A stretch of 64,000 nt of DNA, from positions 248,001 through 312,000 of the forward strand of contig SNWL01000004.1 in NCBI GenBank assembly GCA_004362315.1. Direction: 5' to 3'. Source of the DNA: Mycobacterium sp. BK086. GTDB lineage: Bacteria; Actinomycetota; Actinomycetes; Mycobacteriales; Mycobacteriaceae. A program made the translations under genes and the position numbers. Each line of letters opens with the position of its first letter. Within the stretch, counting starts at the first letter, position 1. The notes under the pieces are model-generated. The model saw nothing but the letters and a program-made list of their open reading frames with translations. It ran no database searches and was not told where the DNA came from. Of this stretch, positions 17,852 to 26,104 are shown in pieces.

Positions 17852-19819
17852 TTATCCCGTCAGGTCGTAGATCAGCACCCTGCCCACACGCTGGGGCGTG
17901 AAGTTGCGTTGAACCCATTGCTGGATAAGAGCATTGGTGTCCAGGTGACCCCACTTGTCCTCGTGAATCGGATTCGTGACGATGAAGTAGTGGATCCGTT
18001 TGGACAATGCGAGACGCAGGAACGCATCGGGTGCCGGCGAAGGATCGGTTCCGTTGAAACCGCCGACCGGCATCACCGGGTAACCGCTGGCCAGTTGATA
18101 GCCTGCCGCACAGACCGATCCGACGGTCGCCGCCACCCAGGTGTAGCGCTCGGCGTTGGCATCGAGGAGGTCGACCAGCCGCCGGTCGGGCACACCCGAG
18201 TCCAGCAGGGTGCATCCCACGAGATGCATCCCCGCGCCGGGAGAGCCTGCCGGCAGCAAGAATCCGGGCCCGGTGGCCACGTTGATCTCGGCCCGCTGCA
18301 CCGGCCCGATGCCCTTGGTCATCGCGGTGACGATGCGGGGAACGGGCCCGGCGATCGGCATCGCGCCGGTGTTACCGCGCACCACGGTCGTGATGCTGTA
18401 GACCGCCGGACCACCCAGAGCGACGAGGGCCGTCAGTGCGATAGCCACGGGAGTCGGGATGACGGCGAGGAGTAGCCCGGCCAAAAGCACGATGGCACCG
18501 GCCGGGATGGCCCAGCGCAGCCACGGATAGTAGTCGGGCACGCGCCACAGGACATGCACCGACGTCGCAGCGGTCACGACGATGGCGGCCGCCAATACCC
18601 CTTTGGCCCAGCCTTTTTCACGCCGCTGCCAGCACACGGCGACGCCGATGCCGATGACCGCTGCGATCGACGGCGCCAGCGCCACCGTGTAGTACGGGTG
18701 AAAGATGCCGGCCATGAAGCTGAAGACGGTAGCGGTGGTCAACAGCCACACCACCCAGACAATGACGGCGGCCCGCTGCCGGTCCAGCCGCGGGGCGCGG
18801 CCCCGCCAGGCGAGCAGTGCGACCGCGAAGATCAGCGCGGCGGGCAGCAGCCAGCCGATGCCGCCGATCTGTTCCGGCTCGAACAGCCGACCGATGCCCG
18901 TCTGCCCCCACGGATGCGCCGAAGTCCGGCCCCCGGTGTGGACGGGTGAGATGAAGCCCGGTGAACCGGTGCTGCCCGGCTCGTCACCGTTGAGCCGGCC
19001 GATGCCGTTGTAGCGCAGTGTCAGTTCGAGAATCGAATTGGTCTGTGTGCCACCGATCCACGGCCGCTTGCCGGCCGGCCACAGCTGCACAAGCAGCACC
19101 CACCAGCCGGCGGCCACGATCACTGCACCCAGTCCCAGCACCAGCTGCCCGGCGCGGGCGAGCAGCGACCGCGGCCCGGCCACCAGATAGGTAAGCGCCA
19201 GTGCCGGCATCACCAGGGCCACCTCGAGCTGCTTGGTCAGATACCCCAGCCCCAGGAACACACCGCAGAGCAGCAGCCAGCGCAGCCGCCCGTCCTCGAC
19301 CGCACGCAGCAGCGCCCACACCGCGGCGATCATCAGCAGCACCAGCAGCGCGTCGGGGTTGTTGAACCGGAAGATCGTGACGGCCACCGGCGTCAGCGCC
19401 AACACCGTGCCCGCGATCAGCCCGGCCGTCTCGCCGAACGACCTGCGCACGGCGTCCCACAGCAGCGTCACCGAACCGACGCCGATGACGGCCTGCGGCA
19501 CCAGGATGCTCCACGAGTTCAGCCCGAACACGCGGATCGCCAGCGACGGAAGCCACAGCGACAGTGGGGGTTTGTCGACGGTGATCGAGTTGGCGGCATC
19601 CGACGAACCGAACAGGAACGCCTTCCAGGAATGCGCGCCGGCCTGTGCGGCGGCCGAGTAGAACGCGTTGGCCCAGCCCGATCCGTCCAGGCCCCACAGA
19701 TAGAGCACGGTCGTCCCGGCCAGCAGCACCACCAGCGCCCACCGGTGCGGCCCTAGCCGCATCCGTCGCGGAATGTCCTGGGCTGCACCGATTCTCGGCG
19801 AGTCGACCGCGACGGTCAT
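17852..19819 (-). CDS. GT39-family membrane glycosyltransferase (YkcB/ArnT-like)
   Basis: A 655-residue multi-pass membrane enzyme (roughly 11-13 hydrophobic segments). The N-terminal loop has the GT-C acidic-loop signature around GWANAFYSAAAQAG and an SITVDKPPL segment found in YkcB-like proteins; a large periplasmic C-terminal domain starts near residue 470. The family moves sugars from a polyprenyl-phosphate carrier onto an exported acceptor. The start at ATG 19819 lies four bases after the stop of the GT2 gene, so the pair is one operon: GT2 would make the lipid-linked sugar and this enzyme would use it. The acceptor is unknown. Confidence 0.88.
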   Translation of the reverse strand: MTVAVDSPRIGAAQDIPRRMRLGPHRWALVVLLAGTTVLYLWGLDGSGWANAFYSAAAQAGAHSWKAFLFGSSDAANSITVDKPPLSLWLPSLAIRVFGLNSWSILVPQAVIGVGSVTLLWDAVRRSFGETAGLIAGTVLALTPVAVTIFRFNNPDALLVLLMIAAVWALLRAVEDGRLRWLLLCGVFLGLGYLTKQLEVALVMPALALTYLVAGPRSLLARAGQLVLGLGAVIVAAGWWVLLVQLWPAGKRPWIGGTQTNSILELTLRYNGIGRLNGDEPGSTGSPGFISPVHTGGRTSAHPWGQTGIGRLFEPEQIGGIGWLLPAALIFAVALLAWRGRAPRLDRQRAAVIVWVVWLLTTATVFSFMAGIFHPYYTVALAPSIAAVIGIGVAVCWQRREKGWAKGVLAAAIVVTAATSVHVLWRVPDYYPWLRWAIPAGAIVLLAGLLLAVIPTPVAIALTALVALGGPAVYSITTVVRGNTGAMPIAGPVPRIVTAMTKGIGPVQRAEINVATGPGFLLPAGSPGAGMHLVGCTLLDSGVPDRRLVDLLDANAERYTWVAATVGSVCAAGYQLASGYPVMPVGGFNGTDPSPAPDAFLRLALSKRIHYFIVTNPIHEDKWGHLDTNALIQQWVQRNFTPQRVGRVLIYDLTG

Positions 19820-19823
19820 CGCG

Positions 19824-21044
19824 TCAGCGGGTCGAGGCGCCGAACACCCTGCGCAGCGCGACGAAGCGCACGAGGGTGGCGACGAGATTGGCGACGACCA
19901 GAACCGAGAGTTCGACACCTTTGCCGACGGTCGGATCGAATCGGTGCAGCAGGTAGAGCGAACCGCTGGTGATGGCCAGTCCGAAGCCGAACACCAGCAG
20001 GCCGTGGATGTGATGACGGGCGGCACCGGCACGGCCGCGGATGCCGAACGTGAAGGCCCGGTTGGCGGCGGTGTTGGCCAGTGCGGTCAACAACAGTGCG
20101 GTCAGGTTGGCGGCCTGCGCGCCGAGCGCAGGATGCAGCGAAAGGTACAGCAGCGCAAAGGCGATGGTGCTGGCGATGCCGATCAGCCCGAACCGCACCA
20201 TCTGGCCGACCATGCCGCGCGGCACCCCGGGCACCAGGGGTTCTCGGCCGAGGGCGGCTTGCAGGTCGCGCAACGGCAGCGTGCCGGTGGTGAGTGCCCG
20301 GCCCACTCGCCAGCAGCCTTTGAGGTCCTCGATCGCGGTGGCCACGATGTCGACCCGGGAGTCGGGGTCGTCGATCCAGTCGACCGGTACCTCGTGGATA
20401 CGCAGGCCCGCCTTCTCGGCCAGCACCAACAGCTCGGTGTCGAAGAACCACCCGGTGTCGACGATCAGGGGCAACAGCTGGCGGGCGACATCGGCGCGCA
20501 CAGCCTTGAACCCGCACTGGGCGTCGGAGAACCGGGCTCCGAGCAGTCCGCGCAGCAGCAGGTTGTACCCGCGCGAGACCACTTCACGTTTGATGCCGCG
20601 CACCACGCGCGAGGACGCCGCCAGTCGCGACCCGATGGCGATGTCGGAATGCCCGGACACCAGCGGAGCCACCAGCGGCATCAGCGCCGAGAGATGGGTG
20701 GACAGGTCGACGTCCATGTAGGCGACGACGTCGGCGGGCGAGGACGCCCACGCCGCGGCCAGCGCCCCGCCGCGGCCCTTGGCGTCGAGGTGGATCACCT
20801 CGACGTCAGACAGTTCCTCGCTGAGCTCATGGGCGACCGCCAGGGTGTTGTCAGTACTTGCGTTGTCGGCCACGAGGATTCGCGCCCGGTAGGGCACCTC
20901 GTCGCGCAGGAACTCGTGGAGGCGCCGAACGCACGCCGGCAGGTCGTCCTCCTCGTTGTACACCGGGATGACGATGTCGAGAATAAAGCGACCCCCGACT
21001 CCGATCTGAGCAGTGCGCTGCTCGGCCGGCAGGGTGTCGGTCAT
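19824..21044 (-). CDS. GT2 polyprenyl-phosphate glycosyltransferase with GtrA-like domain (YkcC-like)
   Basis: A 406-residue protein. The N-terminal GT2 domain (about 20-250) has VIPVYNEEDDL, a nucleotide-sugar DNASTD motif and the metal-binding DVDLS. The C-terminal GtrA-like domain (about 280-400) has four hydrophobic segments with NLTALLLTALANTAANRAFTF. This architecture builds a polyprenyl-phosphate sugar and helps flip it. It is coupled to the GT39 enzyme downstream. The pair lies between the phoR/HIT genes and the cyp51 cluster, where M. tuberculosis, as I recall, has none. Confidence 0.88.
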   Translation of the reverse strand: MTDTLPAEQRTAQIGVGGRFILDIVIPVYNEEDDLPACVRRLHEFLRDEVPYRARILVADNASTDNTLAVAHELSEELSDVEVIHLDAKGRGGALAAAWASSPADVVAYMDVDLSTHLSALMPLVAPLVSGHSDIAIGSRLAASSRVVRGIKREVVSRGYNLLLRGLLGARFSDAQCGFKAVRADVARQLLPLIVDTGWFFDTELLVLAEKAGLRIHEVPVDWIDDPDSRVDIVATAIEDLKGCWRVGRALTTGTLPLRDLQAALGREPLVPGVPRGMVGQMVRFGLIGIASTIAFALLYLSLHPALGAQAANLTALLLTALANTAANRAFTFGIRGRAGAARHHIHGLLVFGFGLAITSGSLYLLHRFDPTVGKGVELSVLVVANLVATLVRFVALRRVFGASTR

Positions 21045-21153
21045 GGGATAGATGCTCGCGGCTCAAGCTGCCGTGACACTGGGCCGGATCTGATGAGTTG
21101 CTGTGAGCCAGCTTCGTGAATTGCCGCCGTCGGCTACTCATATGCTTGGCGCC

Positions 21154-21558
21154 ATGGCCTCCGTCTTCACCATGATCATCAACCGTGACCTGCCGGGACG
21201 ATTCGTCTACGAGGACGACGAGGTCGTCGCGTTCCTGACGATCGAGCCGATGACGCCCGGGCACACCCTGGTGGTTCCGCGCGCCGAGGTGGACAACTGG
21301 CAGGACGTCGACCCGGCCTTGTTCAACAAGGTGATGGCAGTGTCGCAGCGAATCGGCAAGGCGGTGTGCGCGGCGTTCGGCGCCGAACGGTCCGGACTGA
21401 TCATCGCCGGCCTGGAAGTGCCGCACCTGCACGTGCACGTGTTCCCGGCGCGGAATCTGTCGGACTTCGGTTTCGCGAATGTCGACCGCAACCCGTCCCC
21501 GGAGTCGTTGGATGACGCGCAGGCCAGGATCAAGGCCGCACTGGCCGAGCTGGACTAG
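21154..21558 (+). CDS. HIT-family nucleotide-binding protein (Rv0759c-type)
   Basis: A 134-residue HIT protein. The histidine triad is HLHVHVFP (about 87-94), and the N-terminal segment is [27 protein letters not shown] 21154 was chosen because family members start right before SVFTMIINR. Proteins of this type hydrolyse nucleoside phosphoramidates or dinucleotides; the substrate here is not known. It converges on phoR, with the two stop codons overlapping in CTAG. Confidence 0.92.
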   Translation: MASVFTMIINRDLPGRFVYEDDEVVAFLTIEPMTPGHTLVVPRAEVDNWQDVDPALFNKVMAVSQRIGKAVCAAFGAERSGLIIAGLEVPHLHVHVFPARNLSDFGFANVDRNPSPESLDDAQARIKAALAELD

Positions 21559-22994
21559 ATCGCGGGCGCGACCGGGGCCGGAACGTCGGCGATGCGTGGC
21601 AGGCTGACCCGGAAGCAGCAGCCCTGGCCCGGCGCGGTTCGCACCGTGACCCGCCCGCCGTGGGCATAGACCAGCGAGTCGACGATCGACAGGCCCAGCC
21701 CGGTGCCGCCGCTGGTGCGAGCGCGCGAGGAGTCGGTGCGGTAGAACCGCTCGAACACCCGCTGGGCGTCTTCGTGGGTCATGCCGGGGCCTTCGTCGAC
21801 GACCTCGAGCACCGCATCGTCGTTGTCGGTGCCGACCCGAACGGAGATGCGCGCGGTCTCCGGGGTGTGCTGCAGCGCGTTGGCCATCAGGTTCCCCAGC
21901 ACCTGACGCAATCGAGCCTCGTCGCCGAGGACTTCGGGGGTGCCGGGGCCGTCGAAGACTTCCATGGTGATGGTGCGCTTCGGGGCGATGGACTGGGCGT
22001 CGTGCACGGCGTCGGTGGCGAGCAACAACAGGTCGACGCGGCGCTGCTCGAGTGGGCGTTGCGCGTCGAGGCGGGCCAGCAGGAGCAGATCGTCGACCAG
22101 CAGCCCCATCCGGCGCGATTCGCTTTCGATGCGCGACATCAGCATCTCGACGTCGCGGGCGGCGCCCTGCCGGTAGAGCTCGGCGAATCCGCGGATGGTG
22201 GTCAGCGGCGTGCGCAGCTCGTGGCTGGCGTCGGTGATGAACCGCCGCATGCGTTCCTCGGACGTCCTTGCCTGCTCGGCGGAATCCACCGACGACGCCA
22301 TCGCGGTCTGGATCTGCGAGAGCATGCCGTTGAGCGCCAGCGAGAGCCGACCGACCTCGGTGCGCGGATCCCGTTCCGGCACACGACGATCGAGCTGCCC
22401 GGCGGCGATGGCTGCGGCGGTCTTCTCGACTTCGACCAGGGGTCGCAGGCTGCGATGCACCACCCAATACCCGGCGACGCCGAGGATCACCAGGACCGCG
22501 GTGCCGATGGCGACCTGAGACCAGGCCAGGCTGCGCACGGTGGACTGGATGTCGGACATGTCGATGGCGACGGTGGTCAGTTCACCGTTGGGGCCTTGCA
22601 CCGACACCGCACGCCATTGGACGTTGGAGTGGTCCAGTGAGCCGACGGTCACCGGCGAGGAGCCGACGTCGTTGTCGTCGGGGAGAGCCGGCTCGGCCTC
22701 CCGGTCGTTGACCGCCATCCAGATGTGACCGTCGGCGTCGACGCCGCGTACGTAGAAGTTGGACGGCGGGCGCGCCGGGTTGGGGCCTTCGTCGGGCGGC
22801 GGCATGCGGCGCGGGGCCTGCGCCCAGCCGCGTGAGGCGTCCAGCAGGGTCTGGTCCGCGCGGTTGATGAGGTCGTGCTGAAGAGTCGAGGTGACGGCGA
22901 TCCCGGAGGCGAGCAGTCCGCAGCCGACGAGCAGCAGCATGGCGGCCACCAGGGTGACTCTCAGCGGCAGCGCTCGGTGGTACGGACTGGGCAT
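21555..22994 (-). CDS. phoR: Sensor histidine kinase PhoR
   Basis: A 479-residue membrane kinase. TM segments at about 12-36 and 158-180 enclose a sensor domain of about 120 residues. HAMP follows (about 181-235), then HisKA with ASHELRTP (His258) and HATPase with [17 protein letters not shown] and GTGLGLS motifs. It follows phoP on the same strand with a 38-base gap. PhoR phosphorylates PhoP and is linked in mycobacteria to acid pH and envelope lipid control. Identity rests on the unmistakable PhoP neighbour and on gene order with HIT (Rv0757-Rv0759c). Confidence 0.95.
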   Translation of the reverse strand: MPSPYHRALPLRVTLVAAMLLLVGCGLLASGIAVTSTLQHDLINRADQTLLDASRGWAQAPRRMPPPDEGPNPARPPSNFYVRGVDADGHIWMAVNDREAEPALPDDNDVGSSPVTVGSLDHSNVQWRAVSVQGPNGELTTVAIDMSDIQSTVRSLAWSQVAIGTAVLVILGVAGYWVVHRSLRPLVEVEKTAAAIAAGQLDRRVPERDPRTEVGRLSLALNGMLSQIQTAMASSVDSAEQARTSEERMRRFITDASHELRTPLTTIRGFAELYRQGAARDVEMLMSRIESESRRMGLLVDDLLLLARLDAQRPLEQRRVDLLLLATDAVHDAQSIAPKRTITMEVFDGPGTPEVLGDEARLRQVLGNLMANALQHTPETARISVRVGTDNDDAVLEVVDEGPGMTHEDAQRVFERFYRTDSSRARTSGGTGLGLSIVDSLVYAHGGRVTVRTAPGQGCCFRVSLPRIADVPAPVAPAI

Positions 22995-23032
22995 TTCCCT
23001 ATTGTTCGCGCCGAACGGCGCGCCCCGCCGGA

Positions 23033-23752
23033 TTACCGCGGCTCCCGCAGCACGTATCCGACGCCGCGCAGGGTGTGCAGGAGGCGCTTTTCGCCGGTGT
23101 CGATCTTGCGGCGCAGGTAGGAGACGTAGGACTCGACGACGTTGACGTCACCGCCGAAGTCGTAGCGCCAGACGTGGTCGAGGATCTTGGGCTTGCTCAG
23201 CACGGTCCCGGCGTTGATCACGAAGTAGCGAAGCAGCGTGAATTCGGTGGGTGACAGCGAGACGGGTTCGCCGGCCTTCCACACCTCGTGGGTGTCCTCG
23301 TCGAGCTCGATATCTGCGAAGCTCAGCCGCGAATTGCGCGGTTCTTCGATCCCCTTGCCGGCTCGACGCAGGATCACGCGCAGTCGGGCGACGACCTCTT
23401 CGAGGCTGAAGGGTTTGGTCACGTAGTCGTCGCCGCCGAGGGTCAGACCGGCGATCTTGTCTTGCAGGCTGTCACGTGCGGTCAGGAACAGCGCCGGGGC
23501 GTCGATGCCGTCGGCGCGCAGGCGGCGCAGGACGCCGAAGCCGTCCATGCCGGGCATCATCACGTCCAGAATCACGGCATCCGGTTTCACCTCGCGGGCC
23601 CGATCCAGGGCGGCGGGACCGCTGGACGCGGTGTGGACTTCAAATCCTTGGAACTTCAGGCTGACGGACAGCAGTTCCACGATATTGGTCTCGTCGTCGA
23701 CGACAAGAACTCGTGCCTCGGGCTTTGATTCAGTTGTGACAGGTGCGGCCAT
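23033..23752 (-). CDS. phoP: Response regulator PhoP
   Basis: A 239-residue OmpR-family regulator. The receiver has Asp63 in ILDVMMPGMDG and the Lys in VTKPFSLEE. The DNA-binding domain contains SLSPTEFTLLRYFVINAGTVLS and ends GVGYVLREPR, which I recognise as almost identical to M. tuberculosis PhoP; the N-terminal 14 residues are shorter and divergent. PhoP controls lipid, acid-response and secretion genes. A direct repeat of CTCACAG 46 bases upstream indicates autoregulation. Confidence 0.97.
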   Translation of the reverse strand: MAAPVTTESKPEARVLVVDDETNIVELLSVSLKFQGFEVHTASSGPAALDRAREVKPDAVILDVMMPGMDGFGVLRRLRADGIDAPALFLTARDSLQDKIAGLTLGGDDYVTKPFSLEEVVARLRVILRRAGKGIEEPRNSRLSFADIELDEDTHEVWKAGEPVSLSPTEFTLLRYFVINAGTVLSKPKILDHVWRYDFGGDVNVVESYVSYLRRKIDTGEKRLLHTLRGVGYVLREPR

Positions 23753-23797
23753 GCTGACAATTTCCTCTCACATTGTTGAACTGGGGCTGCCTGGGCG

Positions 23798-23815
23798 CTG
23801 TGAGGTTCCTGTGAG
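23798..23815 (-). promoter_or_regulatory. PhoP box upstream of phoP
   Basis: On the minus strand this reads CTCACAG-GAAC-CTCACAG: two identical 7-base direct repeats with a 4-base spacer. This matches the known PhoP direct-repeat site (TCACAGC, N4, TCACAGC). It is 46 bases upstream of the phoP ATG and also within reach of the divergent repeat-protein gene (start 23881), so PhoP may control both. Confidence 0.75.
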
Positions 23816-23868
23816 TTGTCGTTTACGCCGGATAACCGATACCGCCGGTTACAAACTTCCCCCGCTCC

Positions 23869-23881
23869 TACACTTGTGAGA
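23869..23881 (+). promoter_or_regulatory. -10 element predicting a leaderless transcript
   Basis: TACACT (23869-23874) fits TANNNT. The ATG at 23881 lies at the expected transcription start, and no ribosome site is present. An inverted repeat TAACCG-N7-CGGTTA at 23833-23851 lies just upstream. Confidence 0.5.
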
Positions 23882-24627
23882 TGGATCTGGCGAAGACCCT
23901 GGTTGGGATGGCGACCACACCGGTGCGGGTGGGCCTGGCTGCGGCCGAGGCCGGGCTCGATGTCGCCAAAGCGGGCCTTGACCTGACCAAACGAACACTG
24001 GGCGAGGCCGGAATGCCGGCGTCGCCGAACTCGGTGGCGCAGATGTTCGGCCTGGAGGACACCATCGCGCGGGCGAACAAGCTCGCCCAGCTGCTCGATG
24101 ACGACGCCCCGCTGGGGCGGGCACTGGGACCGGACGGTCCGCTGGATCGGCTGATGCGGCCGGGTGGGTTGATCGACCGGGTGACCGCGCCCGATGGCGT
24201 TCTGGACCGGCTGACCGCCGAGGGCGGCGGCCTGGAACGGGCGCTGGCGCCGGGCGGTCTGGTGGACCAGCTGCTCGACGAAGACGGCCTGGTCGAGCGG
24301 ATCCTCGGCGAAGAGGGCCTGGCCGACCGGTTGATGGCCGAGGGCGGTCTGGTCGAAAAGCTGACCGCGCGCAACGGGCCTCTCGAGCAGCTGGCCGACG
24401 TCGCCGACACCCTGAACCGGTTGGCGCCCGGACTCGAAGCGCTGGCGCCGACGATCGAGACCCTGCGCGAAGCGGTCACCACGCTGAGCCTGGTGGTCAA
24501 TCCGCTGAGCAATATCGCCGACCGGATTCCGATTCCGGGCCGCCGACGCGGATACAGCTCGCCGCGCCCGGTCAGCTCCGAGCGCGTGCGCAGCGACCGG
24601 TTGGTCATCGACGACGACGATCAGTGA
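23881..24627 (+). CDS. Decapeptide-repeat protein divergent from phoP (Rv0756c position)
   Basis: A 248-residue protein with no signal peptide. An amphipathic N-terminal region (1-50) has two similar turns (AAEAGLDVAKAGLDLTK). Ten consecutive 10-residue units then occupy residues 76-175 with consensus G-[LPV]-[LI]-[DE]-[RQK]-hydrophobic-x-x-x-[GDEN]. A helical segment follows (176-215), then an Arg/Ser-rich linker and an acidic tail (DDDDQ). A strict 10-residue period suggests a regular solenoid or helical stack that could bind membranes or protein partners. Function is unknown. The gene shares the phoP control region. Confidence 0.8.
   Translation: MDLAKTLVGMATTPVRVGLAAAEAGLDVAKAGLDLTKRTLGEAGMPASPNSVAQMFGLEDTIARANKLAQLLDDDAPLGRALGPDGPLDRLMRPGGLIDRVTAPDGVLDRLTAEGGGLERALAPGGLVDQLLDEDGLVERILGEEGLADRLMAEGGLVEKLTARNGPLEQLADVADTLNRLAPGLEALAPTIETLREAVTTLSLVVNPLSNIADRIPIPGRRRGYSSPRPVSSERVRSDRLVIDDDDQ
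24106..24405 (+). repeat. Ten tandem 30-bp coding repeats
   Basis: Codons 76-175 encode ten decapeptides in unbroken register, for example GLVDQLLDED, GLVERILGEE and GLADRLMAEG. DNA identity between units is lower than protein similarity, so the array is old and kept by selection on the protein. Confidence 0.8.
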
Positions 24628-24673
24628 GTTCGCTAGTCTGTTAGTCGGTTCGGGTCGTTTGGTGTCGACCAAT

Positions 24674-24748
24674 GCCTCCTTAGCTCAGTGGTAGAGCGTC
24701 GCTCTTGTAAAGCGAATGTCATCGGTTCAAATCCGATAGGAGGCTCCA
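24674..24748 (+). tRNA. tRNA-Thr(TGT)
   Basis: The complete cloverleaf can be read. The acceptor stem GCCTCCT pairs with AGGAGGC, the D arm is GCTC/GAGC, and the anticodon stem TCGCT/AGCGA closes a CTTGTAA loop with anticodon TGT at 24706-24708. The T arm is ATCGG/CCGAT. CCA is encoded at 24746-24748. Confidence 0.97.
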
Positions 24749-24797
24749 CGCAACTCCGCCATAACCTGTCTCTATCAGACTCTCCAGCAAACACTCA

Positions 24798-25205
24798 TTA
24801 AAACGAAAGACCGTTCGCGTAGCGCTGCCGCCGGTAGAAGCGCCCGTTCCCTCTGTTCCTCGCCTTGTAGGTCGGCAGCTGACTGTCGCAGTTGGGGCAG
24901 ATGAGCCGGAGATTCATGCGGCGGTTGTTGGTCGCGTCCCCATCGATGTGATCGATGATCAGAGCGAGTTTCAGACCATTCCAGTTGCTCTCGATCCCAC
25001 AGATGGCGCAGCACCCGTTCTGCTGGGTGTGCAGGTAGTCCCGAACGAAGTGGCCTTGATACGACATACGGCCACACACGCCCGTCTCGAGCCAGGATTT
25101 CAGGAGCAACGTCCGCCGGTGCGACTGTTGACATGCATTGCTGCAATAGACCTTCGCCTGCCGGCTCTGAACATCGACTCCACACCCAATACATTTGATC
25201 GACAT
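24798..25205 (-). CDS. HNH endonuclease, intact
   Basis: A 135-residue HNH protein. An N-terminal zinc-ribbon-like part has CIGCG and CSNAC; the nuclease core has CAICG, the catalytic IDHIDGD (Asp85, His86), conserved Asn in NNRRMNLRLICPNC and an Arg/Tyr-rich basic tail. It starts 73 bases from a head-to-head paralogue on the other strand, and its 3' end lies just beyond a tRNA gene. Similar small HNH proteins act as homing or phage-packaging nucleases; here no intron, intein or phage gene is visible. It may be a selfish element using the tRNA flank. Confidence 0.85.
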   Translation of the reverse strand: MSIKCIGCGVDVQSRQAKVYCSNACQQSHRRTLLLKSWLETGVCGRMSYQGHFVRDYLHTQQNGCCAICGIESNWNGLKLALIIDHIDGDATNNRRMNLRLICPNCDSQLPTYKARNRGNGRFYRRQRYANGLSF

Positions 25206-25278
25206 GAAGTGACGCTAATTCCCCACACTGACACGTTCGGCAGCTCTTCTTGTCGGTGGTCAGTCATAGGTTCAGTTC

Positions 25279-25683
25279 ATGAGGCAATGTCGCCATTGCG
25301 GTTCGGAGCTGACCAAGCGCAGCCAGCAGTTGTTCTGCAGCAACGCATGTCAGCAGTTGGCCCGGCAACAAGCAAGTACACAACTCTGGCTTGACTCCGG
25401 TGACGCAACAGTCGCCACGACCCGCAATCACTAGATTCGGACCTACCTCAACGCCGCTCAGTCCGGCTGTTGTGCGATCTGTGGCGGATCCAATCTGTGG
25501 CTCGGGCTGCCCATCGCGTTGGTGCTGGACCACATCGACGGCGACCCGACGAACAATCGGCGGGAGAATCTGCGACTGATCTGTCCAAACTGCGACTCGC
25601 AGCTACCGACGTACAAGGGGCGAAACCGCGGCAACGGCCGCCACTACCGCCGCCAGCGGTACGCCAACGGCCAAACGTATTAA
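25279..25683 (+). pseudogene. HNH endonuclease paralogue with one in-frame stop
   Basis: Reading from ATG 25279 gives 135 codons that align over their whole length with the intact HNH gene, including CRHCG, CSNAC, CAICG, LDHIDGD, LICPNCDSQLPTYK and the basic tail. The only disruption is TAG at codon 52 (25432-25434), aligned with Phe53 of the intact copy; there is no frameshift. It is most simply a recently inactivated duplicate in inverted orientation. Readthrough is possible but unsupported. Both cysteine pairs and the catalytic His are still present. Confidence 0.85.
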
Positions 25684-25723
25684 AGCGAGCCGCGTCGTGG
25701 CCCAGCCACTAGTGTCGGGAAGC

Positions 25724-26044
25724 GTGTCCGAAACCAAGATCACCGTCATCTACGACAACCCCACCGACCCGGCGGCCTTCGAGGCCGCATACGGTGCCGA
25801 ACAGCTCGAGGCCGCCCGTCGCCTCCCCGGCTATATCCGCTTCGAGGCGTCGAAGGTGTGGCCGAAAGAAGACGGCAGCCCGACGCCCGCCTACCGGATG
25901 ATCGACTGGTACTACCCCGATTACGATGCCGCGAGCGTCGCCGTCACCACAGCGGAGTTCGGCGCGTTCATTCAAGCGCTGAGCCAGCTCGCAACTGGCG
26001 GCGTACGCATTCTGTTCTCTGACATCGAGGTCCCGCAGCACTAA
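25724..26044 (+). CDS. EthD-family small protein
   Basis: About 106 residues with the EthD-type start KITVIYDNPTDPAAFEAAYG and a central RLPGYIRFEASKVWP segment, a ferredoxin-like alpha-beta dimeric barrel. GTG 25724 was chosen since family members begin just before this; GTG 25697 is possible. The family supports oxidation of ethers, polyketides or lipids, usually in an undefined way. It begins a plus-strand set with the APH-type kinase and an SDR, 21 bases or more apart. Confidence 0.8.
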   Translation: MSETKITVIYDNPTDPAAFEAAYGAEQLEAARRLPGYIRFEASKVWPKEDGSPTPAYRMIDWYYPDYDAASVAVTTAEFGAFIQALSQLATGGVRILFSDIEVPQH

Positions 26045-26104
26045 CCACGCACTGAGACTCGCGTAGTGACACCGCGAGTTCTCAAGGTGTACAACGCTTA
26101 TGTG

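Noticed and set aside
24674..25700. Integrative element inserted at tRNA-Thr
   Set aside because: No repeated copy of the tRNA 3' end and no integrase were found; only HNH genes are present.
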